Shown piece after piece: positions 55,719-64,000 of a DNA stretch of 64,000 nucleotides (its first letter is position 1; each line of letters starts with the position of its first letter). The translations under genes were made by a program, and so were the position numbers. Under the pieces are notes generated by a model. It was not told the origin of the DNA. It was given only the letters and a program-made list of their open reading frames with translations, and did no database searches. Origin of the DNA: Actinomycetota bacterium (GTDB lineage: Bacteria; Actinomycetota; Actinomycetes; Actinomycetales; Dermatophilaceae); the NCBI GenBank assembly GCA_020161845.1, contig JAIUNK010000010.1, positions 1-64,000 of the forward strand, written 5' to 3'.

Positions 55719-57370
55719 TCCCGCACGTAGCCGCCAGGCGCCTCGGCCAGGACCTTGTGGCCCGCGTCGCCCAGCCCGGTGGGGGCGTCCTGGAGTGCAC
55801 CGCTGCGCTGCGCGGCCCACTCGACCCACTCCGTCCACCAGGAGCCCATCTTCTTCGTCGAGGCCGCCCGCCACGTCTCGGCGTCGACCTCGCCGGCGTC
55901 GCCGCCGACGAAGTAGCTCGCCTTCGGATTCGACGGCGGGTTCACCAGGCTGGCGATGTGCCCCGCGTTGCTGAGCACATAGGTGATGTCGTCGCTGCCC
56001 ACCAGCTGCGTCGTACGGTAGGTGCCCTTCCACGGCGTCAGGTGGTCGGTGATCGCGCCCTGCACGAACGTCGGAACCGTGATCGTCGCGGCGTCGAAGG
56101 GGCTGCCCGCGAAGGACCGCGCGCAGGACTGGGCCAGCGGGTTGCGGTGGAAGATGTCCAGGAACTGCTTGTGCAGGTGCGCCGGCAGCCGGGTGCCGTC
56201 CGCATTCCACGCCAGGATGTCGAACGCCGGCGGGTCCTGGCCCATCAGGTAGTTGTTCACCCAGTAGTTCCACACCAGATCGTTCGGACGCAGCCAGGTG
56301 AACGCGCCGGCCATCTGCCGCGCCTCGAAGACGCCCTGCCGCGCCGACGCTGCGCCGGCCAGCGCCATCGTCGGCCCCTGCCCGAACGCCGCCATCGGAA
56401 TCTGCCCCGCCCAATCCAGCAGGGTGACCGCGAACGAGGCGGTGTTGACCTGGTCCTCGCCGAGGTCGACGAGCCGGTTCAGGGTGATGGCCTCCAGAAT
56501 GCCGCCGGCGCAGAACCCGATGAGGTTGACCTTGTCGACCCCGGTGATGGCGCGGGCCTCATCGATCGCGGCGATCACCCGCGCGACGTATTCGTCGATG
56601 CCCCAGTCGGCATGCTGCTTCTCGGGGTTGCGCCAGCTGATCAGGAACATCTGGTGGCCCTGGCTCACGGCGTATTCCACGAAGCTGCGGCCCGGCGCCA
56701 TGTCGAGGAAGTAGTAGCGACCGATCGGCGGGGGCACGACGATGGTGGGAATCTCGTGCACCTGGTCCGTGGTGGGGGTGTATTGCAGCAGTTCCGCCAC
56801 CGGGTCGCGGCTGACCACAGCCCCTGGCGTCACCGCGAGGTCGACGCCGACCGTGAAGGCGTCCCGCCGGACCATCGACGGCATGCCCCCGTTGTGCCGC
56901 AGGTCGTCGACGAAGTTCTTGCCTCCGGCCACGAGGGATTTGCCGCCGGTTTCGAAGGCCCGCTTGAGCGCGGCCGGGTTCCCGAGCAGGTAGTTGGTGG
57001 GGGCGAGCGCGCTGGTCACGATCCCGGACAGGAAGCGGACGGCCTGCGCGTGCCGGAACTCGCGCTCCTCGAGGCGGTCGTTGAGCTTGTCGACGGCGCG
57101 GGTGCCGGCGAGATAGCCCTGGGCCAAGGCGCGGTACGCCGGGTTGGTCTGCCACGTCGGGTCGGCGAACCGCTTGTCGCCCCGGTCGGGCTCGACCTCG
57201 GAGTCCCCCGTGCCGATCTTGAGCAGTTCGACCCACAGATCCACCACGTCACGACCCGTGGCGGGGGCCTGACCGGCGAGGAAGGACGCATCGTCCATCC
57301 CGGAGCGAAGGCCGCTCGTGACACCGGCGACGACGTCGCTCACCTTCTTCAACGGGTTCAGTTCGGGCAT
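55703..57370 (-). CDS. phaC: Poly(3-hydroxyalkanoate) synthase, class I-like
   Basis: 555-residue polyester synthase that polymerises hydroxyacyl-CoA into PHA granules. The lipase-like box holds the catalytic Cys in [12 protein letters not shown]. Also visible are [22 protein letters not shown], the Asp region [13 protein letters not shown] and the His in [14 protein letters not shown]. Length and the N-terminal domain fit class I. No phasin or reductase gene is adjacent. A propionyl-CoA synthetase near 15 kb could feed it, but that link is speculative. Confidence 0.95.
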   Translation of the reverse strand: MPELNPLKKVSDVVAGVTSGLRSGMDDASFLAGQAPATGRDVVDLWVELLKIGTGDSEVEPDRGDKRFADPTWQTNPAYRALAQGYLAGTRAVDKLNDRLEEREFRHAQAVRFLSGIVTSALAPTNYLLGNPAALKRAFETGGKSLVAGGKNFVDDLRHNGGMPSMVRRDAFTVGVDLAVTPGAVVSRDPVAELLQYTPTTDQVHEIPTIVVPPPIGRYYFLDMAPGRSFVEYAVSQGHQMFLISWRNPEKQHADWGIDEYVARVIAAIDEARAITGVDKVNLIGFCAGGILEAITLNRLVDLGEDQVNTASFAVTLLDWAGQIPMAAFGQGPTMALAGAASARQGVFEARQMAGAFTWLRPNDLVWNYWVNNYLMGQDPPAFDILAWNADGTRLPAHLHKQFLDIFHRNPLAQSCARSFAGSPFDAATITVPTFVQGAITDHLTPWKGTYRTTQLVGSDDITYVLSNAGHIASLVNPPSNPKASYFVGGDAGEVDAETWRAASTKKMGSWWTEWVEWAAQRSGALQDAPTGLGDAGHKVLAEAPGGYVRDLVSA

Positions 57371-57684
57371 GATGCCTTCCTCGGTGGGGGGTTCGGCGCA
57401 GCCCGGTGGTCGACCCCGAGTACGAGGCAGCCGTAGGCAACTCCGCCGCGCGACGACGCCACATTCTCACACTCACGGCATGCCCGGCCATGACGACGAG
57501 TCAGTAGCTTGCGGGGCGACCCGCAGCCAGGAACATCGGCGGGACGCCTCGCGCCGCGACCGCGCCGGTCGCGGCAGTCGCTTTTTAGATGTTCACCGGT
57601 TTTTCTGGCTCGCGCGGGGGACCGCGCCGATAAGGAGGCGCGGCCCGTCGTGGCGCCGCACTGAGTCCCCTCAGGAGCCGCCCA

Positions 57685-58293
57685 GTGTCACTCGCCCACG
57701 CCGTCGCGCCCACGGGCGTCGAGAGAACGTTCGATCCCGACGAGATCATCGTCTCCAAGACCGATCTGACCGGGCACATCACCTATGTGAACCACGTCTT
57801 CACGCGCGTCTCCGGTTATCCGGCAGAGGATCTGCTCGGGCAGCCGCACAGCATCATCCGCCACCCCGCCATGCCCGGTGGCGTGTTCAAGCTGCTCTGG
57901 GAACGGATCCAATCCGGGGCCGAGATCTATGCCTACGTGCTCAACCTGGCCGGCGACGGCGCGCACTATTGGGTGCTGGCGCACGTGACGCCGACCCGCG
58001 ACGCGAGCGGCCGGGTCGTCGGCTATCACTCCAACCGGCGTTCCCCGGCCCCGTCCGCGATCGCGGAGATCAGCGGGCTGTACGACCGGCTCCGGGCGGC
58101 CGAGGCCGATGGCTCCGGGCGGCCGGCGGCGGCGCAGCGGGGAGCCGACGAGCTGGCGGCGGCGCTGGCGGCGGTGAAGGCGACGTACGACGAGTTCATC
58201 TGGGACGTCATCGCCCGCCACGACGTCGGCCGCCACAGCGGACCAGGCCCGTGGAGCGCGGGCACCGGCGAGCGCGAGGGGGCTCGGTCGTGA
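57685..58293 (+). CDS. PAS-domain protein, Aer-like sensor half
   Basis: 202 residues with one PAS domain ([22 protein letters not shown], then [41 protein letters not shown]). This is the subtype found in the aerotaxis receptor Aer, which binds FAD and senses redox. The C-terminal helix ([13 protein letters not shown]) would be a linker. The GTG start at 57685 follows AGGAG. The stop overlaps the start of the chemotaxis-signalling gene, so the pair looks like a receptor split into two chains. Confidence 0.88.
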   Translation: MSLAHAVAPTGVERTFDPDEIIVSKTDLTGHITYVNHVFTRVSGYPAEDLLGQPHSIIRHPAMPGGVFKLLWERIQSGAEIYAYVLNLAGDGAHYWVLAHVTPTRDASGRVVGYHSNRRSPAPSAIAEISGLYDRLRAAEADGSGRPAAAQRGADELAAALAAVKATYDEFIWDVIARHDVGRHSGPGPWSAGTGEREGARS

Positions 58294-59258
58294 GGGCGCC
58301 CGGGCGCCGCCTCGGTCGGTCTCGGCCCGGGTCCGAACCCGCGTCGCCGCACCCGCAGGCCGAGGCATCCGGGGCGGCCCAGGCCGTCCACGCGTTGACC
58401 GAGATCGCGGAGGTCGCGGGGCGGGCGGCGGCCGGCGACCTGGACACCCGCATCCTGCACCCGTTGCCGACGGCCGACGGTCGCCGGGCCGGCGAGGCCC
58501 TCAACATGCTGCTGGACCGCATGGACGCCTACCTGCGCGACTCCGATGCCTGCCTGGCCGCCTCGGCCGGTGGCCACTTCGAGCGGTTGTTCATCGAGCG
58601 GGGTATGCCGGGCATGTTCGGCGTAGGGGCCGCCGCAGCCAACCGGGCGCACGACAAGATGCGCGACGACGACGAGGACCGGCAGGCCCAGGACGAGGCC
58701 AAGGGGCACGTGGCCGCCGCGGTGAGCGCGGTCTCGCAACAATTGAGCAGTACGGCGGCGGAGCTGGGCGACTCGGCGGAACGGTTGGATGCGGCCGCCG
58801 GGGCGGCGCGCCACGAGGCCGATCAGGCCATGGTCATCATGACCGAGCTCGGCACGGCCAGCGCCCACATCGGCGAGGCGGTCCGGCTGATCAGCCAGGT
58901 CGCGGGGCAGACCCGGTTGCTCTCGCTCAATGCGACCATCGAGGCGGCGCGCGCCGGCGAAGCGGGCAAGGGCTTCGCCGTGGTGGCCGGCGAGGTCAAG
59001 AATCTCGCCGATGAGACGTCGGCCTCCTCCGACGAGATCACCGACCAGGTGCAGGAGGCGCAGGCGGCGGCCGAACGCGCGGGCATGGCCATCGCGGCGA
59101 TCTCCGGGTCGATCCAGGAGATCGTCGACCAGGTGGGTGGCATCCGGGGGCACGTCTCGGGCCGTGGTGGGCTCACCGAGCTGGCCCGCGAGCTGCAGGG
59201 CCACATGGCCGCCTTCGCCGCCGCGACATCCTCGGCAGCCGGCACCACATCTCATTAG
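58290..59258 (+). CDS. Soluble methyl-accepting chemotaxis-type signalling protein
   Basis: 322 residues without a membrane segment. Residues about 30-60 read as a HAMP-like unit ([20 protein letters not shown]). A second linker follows ([21 protein letters not shown]), then the four-helix signalling hairpin with the highly conserved tip ([41 protein letters not shown]). The GTG start overlaps the PAS-gene stop. It would pair with CheA/CheW, but no che or flagellar gene is in the window. Confidence 0.92.
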   Translation: MRAPGRRLGRSRPGSEPASPHPQAEASGAAQAVHALTEIAEVAGRAAAGDLDTRILHPLPTADGRRAGEALNMLLDRMDAYLRDSDACLAASAGGHFERLFIERGMPGMFGVGAAAANRAHDKMRDDDEDRQAQDEAKGHVAAAVSAVSQQLSSTAAELGDSAERLDAAAGAARHEADQAMVIMTELGTASAHIGEAVRLISQVAGQTRLLSLNATIEAARAGEAGKGFAVVAGEVKNLADETSASSDEITDQVQEAQAAAERAGMAIAAISGSIQEIVDQVGGIRGHVSGRGGLTELARELQGHMAAFAAATSSAAGTTSH

Positions 59259-59306
59259 CGGCCATCTCCGTCAGCCCTGGCAGCGACCCGGTGACGGCGT
59301 CGCGGC

Positions 59307-60953
59307 CTACTTCAGGAACTTGTCGAAGCCCTTGGGAAGCTGACTCGGGTCGAAGCCGCTCGGATCGAAACCGGCGCCCGGCGTACCGTCGTTCTCCCCC
59401 GCGCCCCCCGGGCCGGCCCCGAAGGCGGCACCCGGGGCAGCGAAGGCGCTCTTGGCCGCGTTGTCGCGCAGCTCCTGCTGCCGCGCCGCCAGGGCCTTCT
59501 CCTGCTCGGCCCGCTTGGCGGGGTTGCCGGACTTGCCCTTCTTCTTCTGCTGCTGCTTCTTGCGCGAGGCCGGCCCGGCCATCCCCGGCATCCCCGGGAT
59601 CCCACCGCCGCGGCGGAGCTGGCGCATCATCTTCTGCGCCTCGCCGAACCGCTCCAGCAGCTGGTTGACCTCCGAGACCTCCACCCCGGAGCCGCGCGCG
59701 ATCCGGGCTCGGCGGGAGCCGTTGATCGACTTGGGATGGGTCCGCTCGAACGGCGTCATCGAGCGGACCATCGCCTCGACCCGGTCGAACTCCTTCTCGT
59801 CCAGGGAGTCCAGCTGGTCGCGCATCTGGTTCATCCCCGGCATCATCCCGAGCAGGGCCTTCAGCGAACCCATCTTCTTGATGGCCGCCATCTGCTCCAG
59901 GAAGTCGTCGAACGTGAAGTCCTCGTCGGCCAGGAACTTGCGCGCCATCTCCTCCTGTTGGCGCTGGTCGAAGGCCCGCTGGGCCTGCTCGATGAGCGTC
60001 AGGACGTCGCCCATGTCGAGGATGCGGGAGGCCATCCGATCGGGGTGGAAGACCTCGAAGTCCTTGGTCTGCTCCCCCACCGAGGCGAACATGATGGGTC
60101 GCCCGGTCACCCCCGCGACCGACAGCGCCGCGCCGCCCCGGGCGTCGCCATCGAGCTTGGACAGGACCACGCCGGTGAAGTCGAGCTTGTCCAGGAACGC
60201 GGTCGCGGTCTCGACCGCGGCCTGGCCGATCATCGCGTCGATGACGAACAGGACCTCGTCGGGGTCGATCGCGTCGCGGATGTCCGCGGCCTGCTGCATC
60301 AGCTCCTGGTCGATGGCCAGTCGTCCGGCGGTGTCGACGATGACGACGTCGCGCTGCTCGCGCTGGGCCTGCGCCACCCCGTCGCGAGCCACGGCGATCG
60401 GGTCGCCATAACCTCGGGTGCCGACGCCGTACTCGATCGCCGCGTCGTAGCCGGCCACGTTGCCGCGCTCCGGCGCGAACACGGGCACCCCGGCCCGCTC
60501 CCCCACGACCTGCAGCTGAGTGACCGCGTTGGGGCGCTGCAGGTCAGCCGCGACCAGCAGCGGGGTGTGGCCCTGCTGCTTGAGCCAGTAGCCGAGCTTG
60601 CCGGCCAGCGTCGTCTTTCCGGAGCCCTGCAGACCGACCAGCATGATGACCGTGGGAGGCCGCTTGGCGAATTGGATGGTCCGGGTCGCCCCGCCGAGGA
60701 TCGCGATGAGCTCCTCGTGCACGATCTTGACGACCTGCTGGCCGGGGTTCAACGCCTGGTGCACCTCGACGCCGAGCGCCCGCTCCCGCACGTGGCTGGT
60801 GAACTGGCGAACCACCGGCAGCGCAACATCGGCGTCCAGCAGGGCGACACGGATGTCCCGCACGGTCGCGTTCAGGTCGCGTTCGGTGACGCGGCCCTTG
60901 CTGCGCAGGTTCTTGAAGGTCGCCGCGAGGCGATCGGACAGGCTGTTGAACAC
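59307..60953 (-). CDS. ffh: Signal recognition particle protein Ffh
   Basis: 548-residue SRP GTPase: N domain (MFNSLSDRLAATFKNLRSKG), G domain with GLQGSGKTTLAGKLGYWL, VDTAGRLAIDQELM and SKLDGDARGG, then the Met-rich M domain (LLGMMPGMNQMRDQLDSLDEKE, RIARGSGVEVSEVNQLLERF). A C-terminal tail of about 100 residues (Lys-rich, then Gly/Ala/Pro-rich) is added. GTG start. It closes the conserved rpsP...ffh interval seen in other actinobacteria. Confidence 0.98.
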   Translation of the reverse strand: MFNSLSDRLAATFKNLRSKGRVTERDLNATVRDIRVALLDADVALPVVRQFTSHVRERALGVEVHQALNPGQQVVKIVHEELIAILGGATRTIQFAKRPPTVIMLVGLQGSGKTTLAGKLGYWLKQQGHTPLLVAADLQRPNAVTQLQVVGERAGVPVFAPERGNVAGYDAAIEYGVGTRGYGDPIAVARDGVAQAQREQRDVVIVDTAGRLAIDQELMQQAADIRDAIDPDEVLFVIDAMIGQAAVETATAFLDKLDFTGVVLSKLDGDARGGAALSVAGVTGRPIMFASVGEQTKDFEVFHPDRMASRILDMGDVLTLIEQAQRAFDQRQQEEMARKFLADEDFTFDDFLEQMAAIKKMGSLKALLGMMPGMNQMRDQLDSLDEKEFDRVEAMVRSMTPFERTHPKSINGSRRARIARGSGVEVSEVNQLLERFGEAQKMMRQLRRGGGIPGMPGMAGPASRKKQQQKKKGKSGNPAKRAEQEKALAARQQELRDNAAKSAFAAPGAAFGAGPGGAGENDGTPGAGFDPSGFDPSQLPKGFDKFLK

Positions 60954-61080
60954 CTGCCAAGGCTAACGAATGCGGCTCGCCTCGAGCGCCGCCGCCCACC
61001 GCGGCCACCCCGCCCTACGTCGTGGGCGGTCCGACGCACCCCTCGCGACCGCTCGACGACGACGGACCTGCGGCGCGCAC

Positions 61081-61446
61081 CTACGGCGAGTAGGCCACCT
61101 GGAGGTCCGCGCTGGCCTCGCGCAAGCGGCGGTCCCTGGTCCACAGCGCACCGCCGGGCGTGAGCAACGCCGAGGCCAGGAGATGACCATCGACGTAGGA
61201 CAGCCCCCGAGAGTGCAGCCGCTGCCTCGTGACGAGGTCCAGCACCTCGTCGTGGCTGGCCTGTGTCGCCTTGGGCAGCGCGGTGAGCAGGCTGAGGATC
61301 TCGTCCCGATCGCGGAGCGAACCCATCGCCAACTCCCCCACGACCATCGGATGCACAGCCACCATTCCCGCGTCCAGCAGGCGCGCCAGACCCGCCTCCG
61401 ACCGATGCAGGTGATCGATCCAGATCGAGGTGTCGACGATGATCAC
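61081..61446 (-). CDS. vapC: PIN-domain toxin (VapC family, second module)
   Basis: 121-residue PIN ribonuclease: MIIVDTSIWIDHLHR, VVGELAMGSLRD, LSYVDGHLLASALL and LWTRDRRLREA give the four acidic positions. It follows the antitoxin gene by 22 bases. A GATGATCACGACGTACG direct repeat spans the intergenic gap and the start of this gene. Confidence 0.92.
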   Translation of the reverse strand: MIIVDTSIWIDHLHRSEAGLARLLDAGMVAVHPMVVGELAMGSLRDRDEILSLLTALPKATQASHDEVLDLVTRQRLHSRGLSYVDGHLLASALLTPGGALWTRDRRLREASADLQVAYSP

Positions 61447-61468
61447 GACGTACGAATTCGGGTGATGA

Positions 61469-61660
61469 TCACGACGTACGGCGCCGCGGGGAGGCCTCGG
61501 CCTTCTCGTCGGACCCGCCCAGCCGAATCAGCCGCTTAGCGCTCTCCTGCGCGATCAGCGCCTCCAACCCGCTGCGGATCAGCGTCGCCCGCTCGGCGAT
61601 GCCGGACATCTCGGCGGCCTTGGCCACGAGTTCGTCATCGAGAGTCACCGTCGTCCGCAT
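61469..61660 (-). CDS. vapB: VapB-type antitoxin (second module)
   Basis: 63-residue antitoxin with a ribbon-helix-helix N-terminus (MRTTVTLDDELVAKAAEMSG, then ERATLIRSGLEALIAQ) and a charged C-terminal tail. No Shine-Dalgarno is visible before the ATG, so it may be leaderless. An operator-like inverted repeat lies 12 bases upstream. Confidence 0.9.
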   Translation of the reverse strand: MRTTVTLDDELVAKAAEMSGIAERATLIRSGLEALIAQESAKRLIRLGGSDEKAEASPRRRTS

Positions 61661-61671
61661 GCATCAACAGT

Positions 61672-61687
61672 AGCATCTGGAGATGCT
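61672..61687 (-). promoter_or_regulatory. Operator-like inverted repeat upstream of vapB
   Basis: AGCATCT-GG-AGATGCT, a 7-bp perfect inverted repeat with a 2-base centre, ends 12 bases before the vapB ATG. Position and symmetry fit autoregulation by a ribbon-helix-helix dimer. Confidence 0.5.
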
Positions 61688-61749
61688 GTTTTCGGCATCA
61701 CGGAACCCCGGGTCGAGACGGGATTGCCGACGATGCCCCGCCCGACACG

Positions 61750-61784
61750 CAGGCCCCGACCGGCGGGATGCCGGACGGGGCCTG
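61750..61784 (-). terminator. Terminator after the sugar-binding-protein gene
   Basis: CAGGCCCCG pairs with CGGGGCCTG, with a further CGGC/GCCG inside after a 2-base mismatch. It lies 28 bases past the stop. Confidence 0.75.
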
Positions 61785-61811
61785 TGCTGGTGGCGCGGGT
61801 GACGCGAGGGA

Positions 61812-62942
61812 TCAGCCGGTGATCTTGCTCAGCGTCGGGTCGTCCTTGTAGGCCTCCTTGGCGTTGGCCTTGGTGACGATGACCGGCTCGAGCAGGTTCG
61901 CGGCCACGACCTTGACGCCGTTGTTGTATTGCTTCTCGTCGGTGACGGTCGGCTTCTGACCCTTCTGCAGCGCCTTGATCATGTCCAGGGTCGCCGCGAC
62001 CAGCTTGCGGGTGTCCTTGTTGATCGTGGAGTACTGCGCGTACGGGTCGCTGGACACGATCGACTTGACCGACTCCACCTCACTGTCCTGGCCGGTGACC
62101 ACCGGGGCCGGCTTGCCAGCCGCCTTGACCGAGGTCAGAACCGCGCGGGCCAGCGTGTCGTTCGGGGAGAGCACGCCGTCCAACGTCGCCGAGCTGTAGT
62201 TGGCCGTGAGCAGGTTGTCCATCCGCTTCTGCGCGTTCTCGGCCTTCCAGTCCTGGGTCACGACCTGCGTGAACTCCTTCTGGCCCGAGACGACCTTGAG
62301 GGTGCCGTCGTCGATCTTCGGCTTGAGCACGTCCATCGCGCCGTCGAAGAAGACCTTGGCATTCGAGTCGTCCGGGGAGCCGGCGAGGAGCTCGATGTTG
62401 TAGGGGCCGTTGGGCTTCTTGGCCTTGAGCCCATCCAGCAGCGCCTGGCCTTGGAGTTGGCCGACCTTGCGGTTGTCGAAGGCGACGTAGTAGTCCACGT
62501 TCGGGGTGTTCAGGATGAGGCGGTCGTAGGCGATCACGGTCGCGCCCGCGTCCTTGGCGGCCTTGGCCTGGCTGGCCAGCTGGCCGCCGTCGAGAGCACC
62601 GATGACGACCACCTTGGCGCCCTTGGTCACCATGGTCTGAATCTGGTTCTGCTGCTCGGCCACGCCGTTGTTGGCGAACTGCACGTCGCCCTTGAAGCCG
62701 GCGTCCGCCAGGCCCTTCTTGAAGAGGTCCTCGGCCAGCGTCCAGTTCTCGGAGGTCTTCTTGGGCAGGGCGATGCCGATGTAGGAGTCGGCCGCGAAGC
62801 CGCCGGAGCCCCCCGTGGTCGCCGAGCCGGAGCCGCCGGTGGTGGCGGTGCTCCCGGAGCCGGAGTCGGACCGGCCGCAGCCGGTCAGGGCCAGCGCACT
62901 CACAGCGGTGAGCGCGATGGCGGTCGTGGTGATCCGACGCAT
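61812..62942 (-). CDS. Sugar ABC transporter substrate-binding lipoprotein (ChvE/XylF-like)
   Basis: 376 residues. A lipoprotein signal (TAVSALALTGCGRS, lipobox Cys) and a Gly/Ser/Thr linker precede a periplasmic-binding-protein type 1 fold: YIGIALPKKTSENWTLAEDLF, VVIGALDGGQLASQ, VIAYDRLI and LLAGSPDDSNAKVFFDGAMD. This matches multiple-monosaccharide binding proteins (ChvE, XylF). It works with the permease encoded just upstream; the ATPase gene must lie beyond the window. Confidence 0.95.
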   Translation of the reverse strand: MRRITTTAIALTAVSALALTGCGRSDSGSGSTATTGGSGSATTGGSGGFAADSYIGIALPKKTSENWTLAEDLFKKGLADAGFKGDVQFANNGVAEQQNQIQTMVTKGAKVVVIGALDGGQLASQAKAAKDAGATVIAYDRLILNTPNVDYYVAFDNRKVGQLQGQALLDGLKAKKPNGPYNIELLAGSPDDSNAKVFFDGAMDVLKPKIDDGTLKVVSGQKEFTQVVTQDWKAENAQKRMDNLLTANYSSATLDGVLSPNDTLARAVLTSVKAAGKPAPVVTGQDSEVESVKSIVSSDPYAQYSTINKDTRKLVAATLDMIKALQKGQKPTVTDEKQYNNGVKVVAANLLEPVIVTKANAKEAYKDDPTLSKITG

Positions 62943-63043
62943 GGTGTCTACTTTCTGTGCGGGTTGTCCCTGGCGTGACCAGGGTCTTCTGAGGATGGCT
63001 CGGGTTCGCCGCCCGGTGCGGGAGGCGGTCGTCGGCCGGTGTG

Positions 63044-64000
63044 TCAGACGGTCTGCTGCACGGGGGTGGCCTTGCCGATATCGGCGGGGTCCTCCGTGGC
63101 GACCGTTGGGGTGGGCTTGCCCCGGGTGAGGAAGCCGATGATCGACGGCCGCCCGGCCTTCTTGTTCATGACGTCGAAGGCCACGGCAACGAGCAGGACC
63201 AGGCCCTTGATGACGTAGGTGAGGTCCGCGCCGACTCCCATCAGCTGCAAGCCGTTGTTCAGCACCGCCATCACCAAACCACCGATGATGGAGCCCACCA
63301 CCGTGCCCACGCCGCCGCTGACCGCGGCGCCACCGATGAAGACCGCCGCGATCGCGTCCAGCTCCCAGCCCAGCCCATCGCCCGGCCCCGAGGCGTTGGA
63401 GCGGGCCACGAACATCATCCCGGCCAACGAGGCCAGCACCGACATGTTCATCATGACCAGGAAGTAGGTCCGCTTGGACTTCACGCCGGACAGCTCGGCG
63501 GCGTTGCGGTTGCCCCCCACGGCATACACATGCCGGCCGATGACGGTCTTGTTGGCCAGGAAGCTGTAGATCAGGATCAGCGCGCCCAGGATGATGCCGG
63601 AGACGGGCAGCGAGGTCCCCCGCCGCCCGCTGGCCATGAGCAGGGCGATGACCATGATGGCGAGGCAGATCGCACCGAGCCGCAGCCCCAGCACCAGCGG
63701 CGCCTCCAGCTCGACGCCGATCTTGCGCTGGGCCACTCGGGTCCGCAGGCCCCCGGTAACGATGACCGCGCAGATCAGGACGCCCAGCAGCACGGTGAGA
63801 TTGTTGTAGCCGGTGTTCGGGCCGACCTCGGGCAGAAAGCCGTCGCCGATCGTGTTGAACCCCGGCGGCGTCGCCACGGTCAGCGACTTGCCGATGAGCT
63901 GATTCACGCCCCGGAAGATCATGTAGCCGGCCAGCGTGACGATGAAGCCGGGGATCCCGACGTACGCGACCCACCAGCCCTGCCAGGCCCCGATGAGCAC
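63044..64000 (-). CDS. Monosaccharide ABC transporter permease (GguB/XylH-like), N-terminus beyond right edge
   Basis: 318 visible residues of a BPD_transp_2-type permease with about eight membrane helices (WVAYVGIPGFIVTLAGYMIF; VSGIILGALILIYSFLA; FIGGAAVSGGVGTVVGSIIG). It carries the characteristic TLAGYMIFRGV and VYAVGGNRNAAELSGV segments. The C-terminal tail is cytoplasmic. The true start lies beyond base 64000. It is 101 bases upstream of the binding-protein gene on the same strand. Confidence 0.94.
   Translation of the reverse strand: MLIGAWQGWWVAYVGIPGFIVTLAGYMIFRGVNQLIGKSLTVATPPGFNTIGDGFLPEVGPNTGYNNLTVLLGVLICAVIVTGGLRTRVAQRKIGVELEAPLVLGLRLGAICLAIMVIALLMASGRRGTSLPVSGIILGALILIYSFLANKTVIGRHVYAVGGNRNAAELSGVKSKRTYFLVMMNMSVLASLAGMMFVARSNASGPGDGLGWELDAIAAVFIGGAAVSGGVGTVVGSIIGGLVMAVLNNGLQLMGVGADLTYVIKGLVLLVAVAFDVMNKKAGRPSIIGFLTRGKPTPTVATEDPADIGKATPVQQTV

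Noticed and set aside
57598-57633. Motility sigma-factor promoter before the PAS gene
   Set aside because: The -10 GCCGATAA is exact, but no TAAA-type -35 lies at the required spacing, so it is kept only as a remark.

Overview
The window is about 70% G+C, densely packed and almost wholly coding. It carries GTG starts, ATGA/GTGA stop-start overlaps and a chromosomal gene order typical of Actinomycetota: proS; GNAT-ispG-rip1-dxr; rlmN, cdsA, frr, pyrH, tsf, rpsB; M23 peptidase; xerC-dprA-comM-yraN; DUF2469-rnhB-lepB-lepB-rplS-trmD-rimM-khpA-rpsP; then ffh. The same backbone order occurs in Mycobacterium and Streptomyces. Protein flavour (Streptomyces-like Rip1, tryptophanase-like lyase, PHA synthase) suggests Micrococcales, perhaps a Dermatophilaceae/Intrasporangiaceae relative. 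That placement is inference.

Layout. 1-18 kb: a Fic protein cut by the window edge, prolyl-tRNA synthetase, a serine hydrolase translationally coupled to an AAA ATPase, MEP-pathway genes around a site-2 protease, and a three-gene ESX (type VII)-like cassette running straight into dxr. A PadR/HAAS pair with a visible operator and a propionyl-CoA synthetase follow. 18-43 kb: a D-lactate-dehydrogenase-type fusion, a DyP peroxidase, and the conserved translation, lipid and competence backbone with a VapBC module. TrmD here carries a C-terminal GNAT domain.

43-59 kb is the accessory zone, inserted between rpsP and ffh. It opens with a repeat nursery at 43.3-44.0 kb: a G-quadruplex-prone hexamer array, three copies of a 72-bp palindrome-bounded element, a 36-bp tandem repeat and a perfect 16-bp hairpin. 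A NarL-type two-component system follows, with a fourth 72-bp element on its far side. Next come a 5'-truncated tryptophanase-like pseudogene, a truncated copy of a GNAT-associated domain, a lower-GC island (about 47.5-49.9 kb) with two small secreted proteins and a PadR regulator, an IS1380-type transposase remnant, and the 3' end of a second response regulator. The full-length GNAT-domain gene and the full-length tryptophanase-like gene lie further right. The paralogous fragments on both sides of the island record repeated duplication, insertion and decay. An amidohydrolase, an ECF sigma factor with a membrane partner, a PHA synthase and a split Aer-like PAS/chemotaxis pair complete the zone.

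59-64 kb: ffh, a second VapBC module with an operator-like inverted repeat, and a monosaccharide ABC transporter (binding protein and permease) that runs off the right edge.

No rRNA, tRNA or CRISPR array was recognised. All motif positions were read by eye; family names come from recognised sequence motifs, not from a database search.
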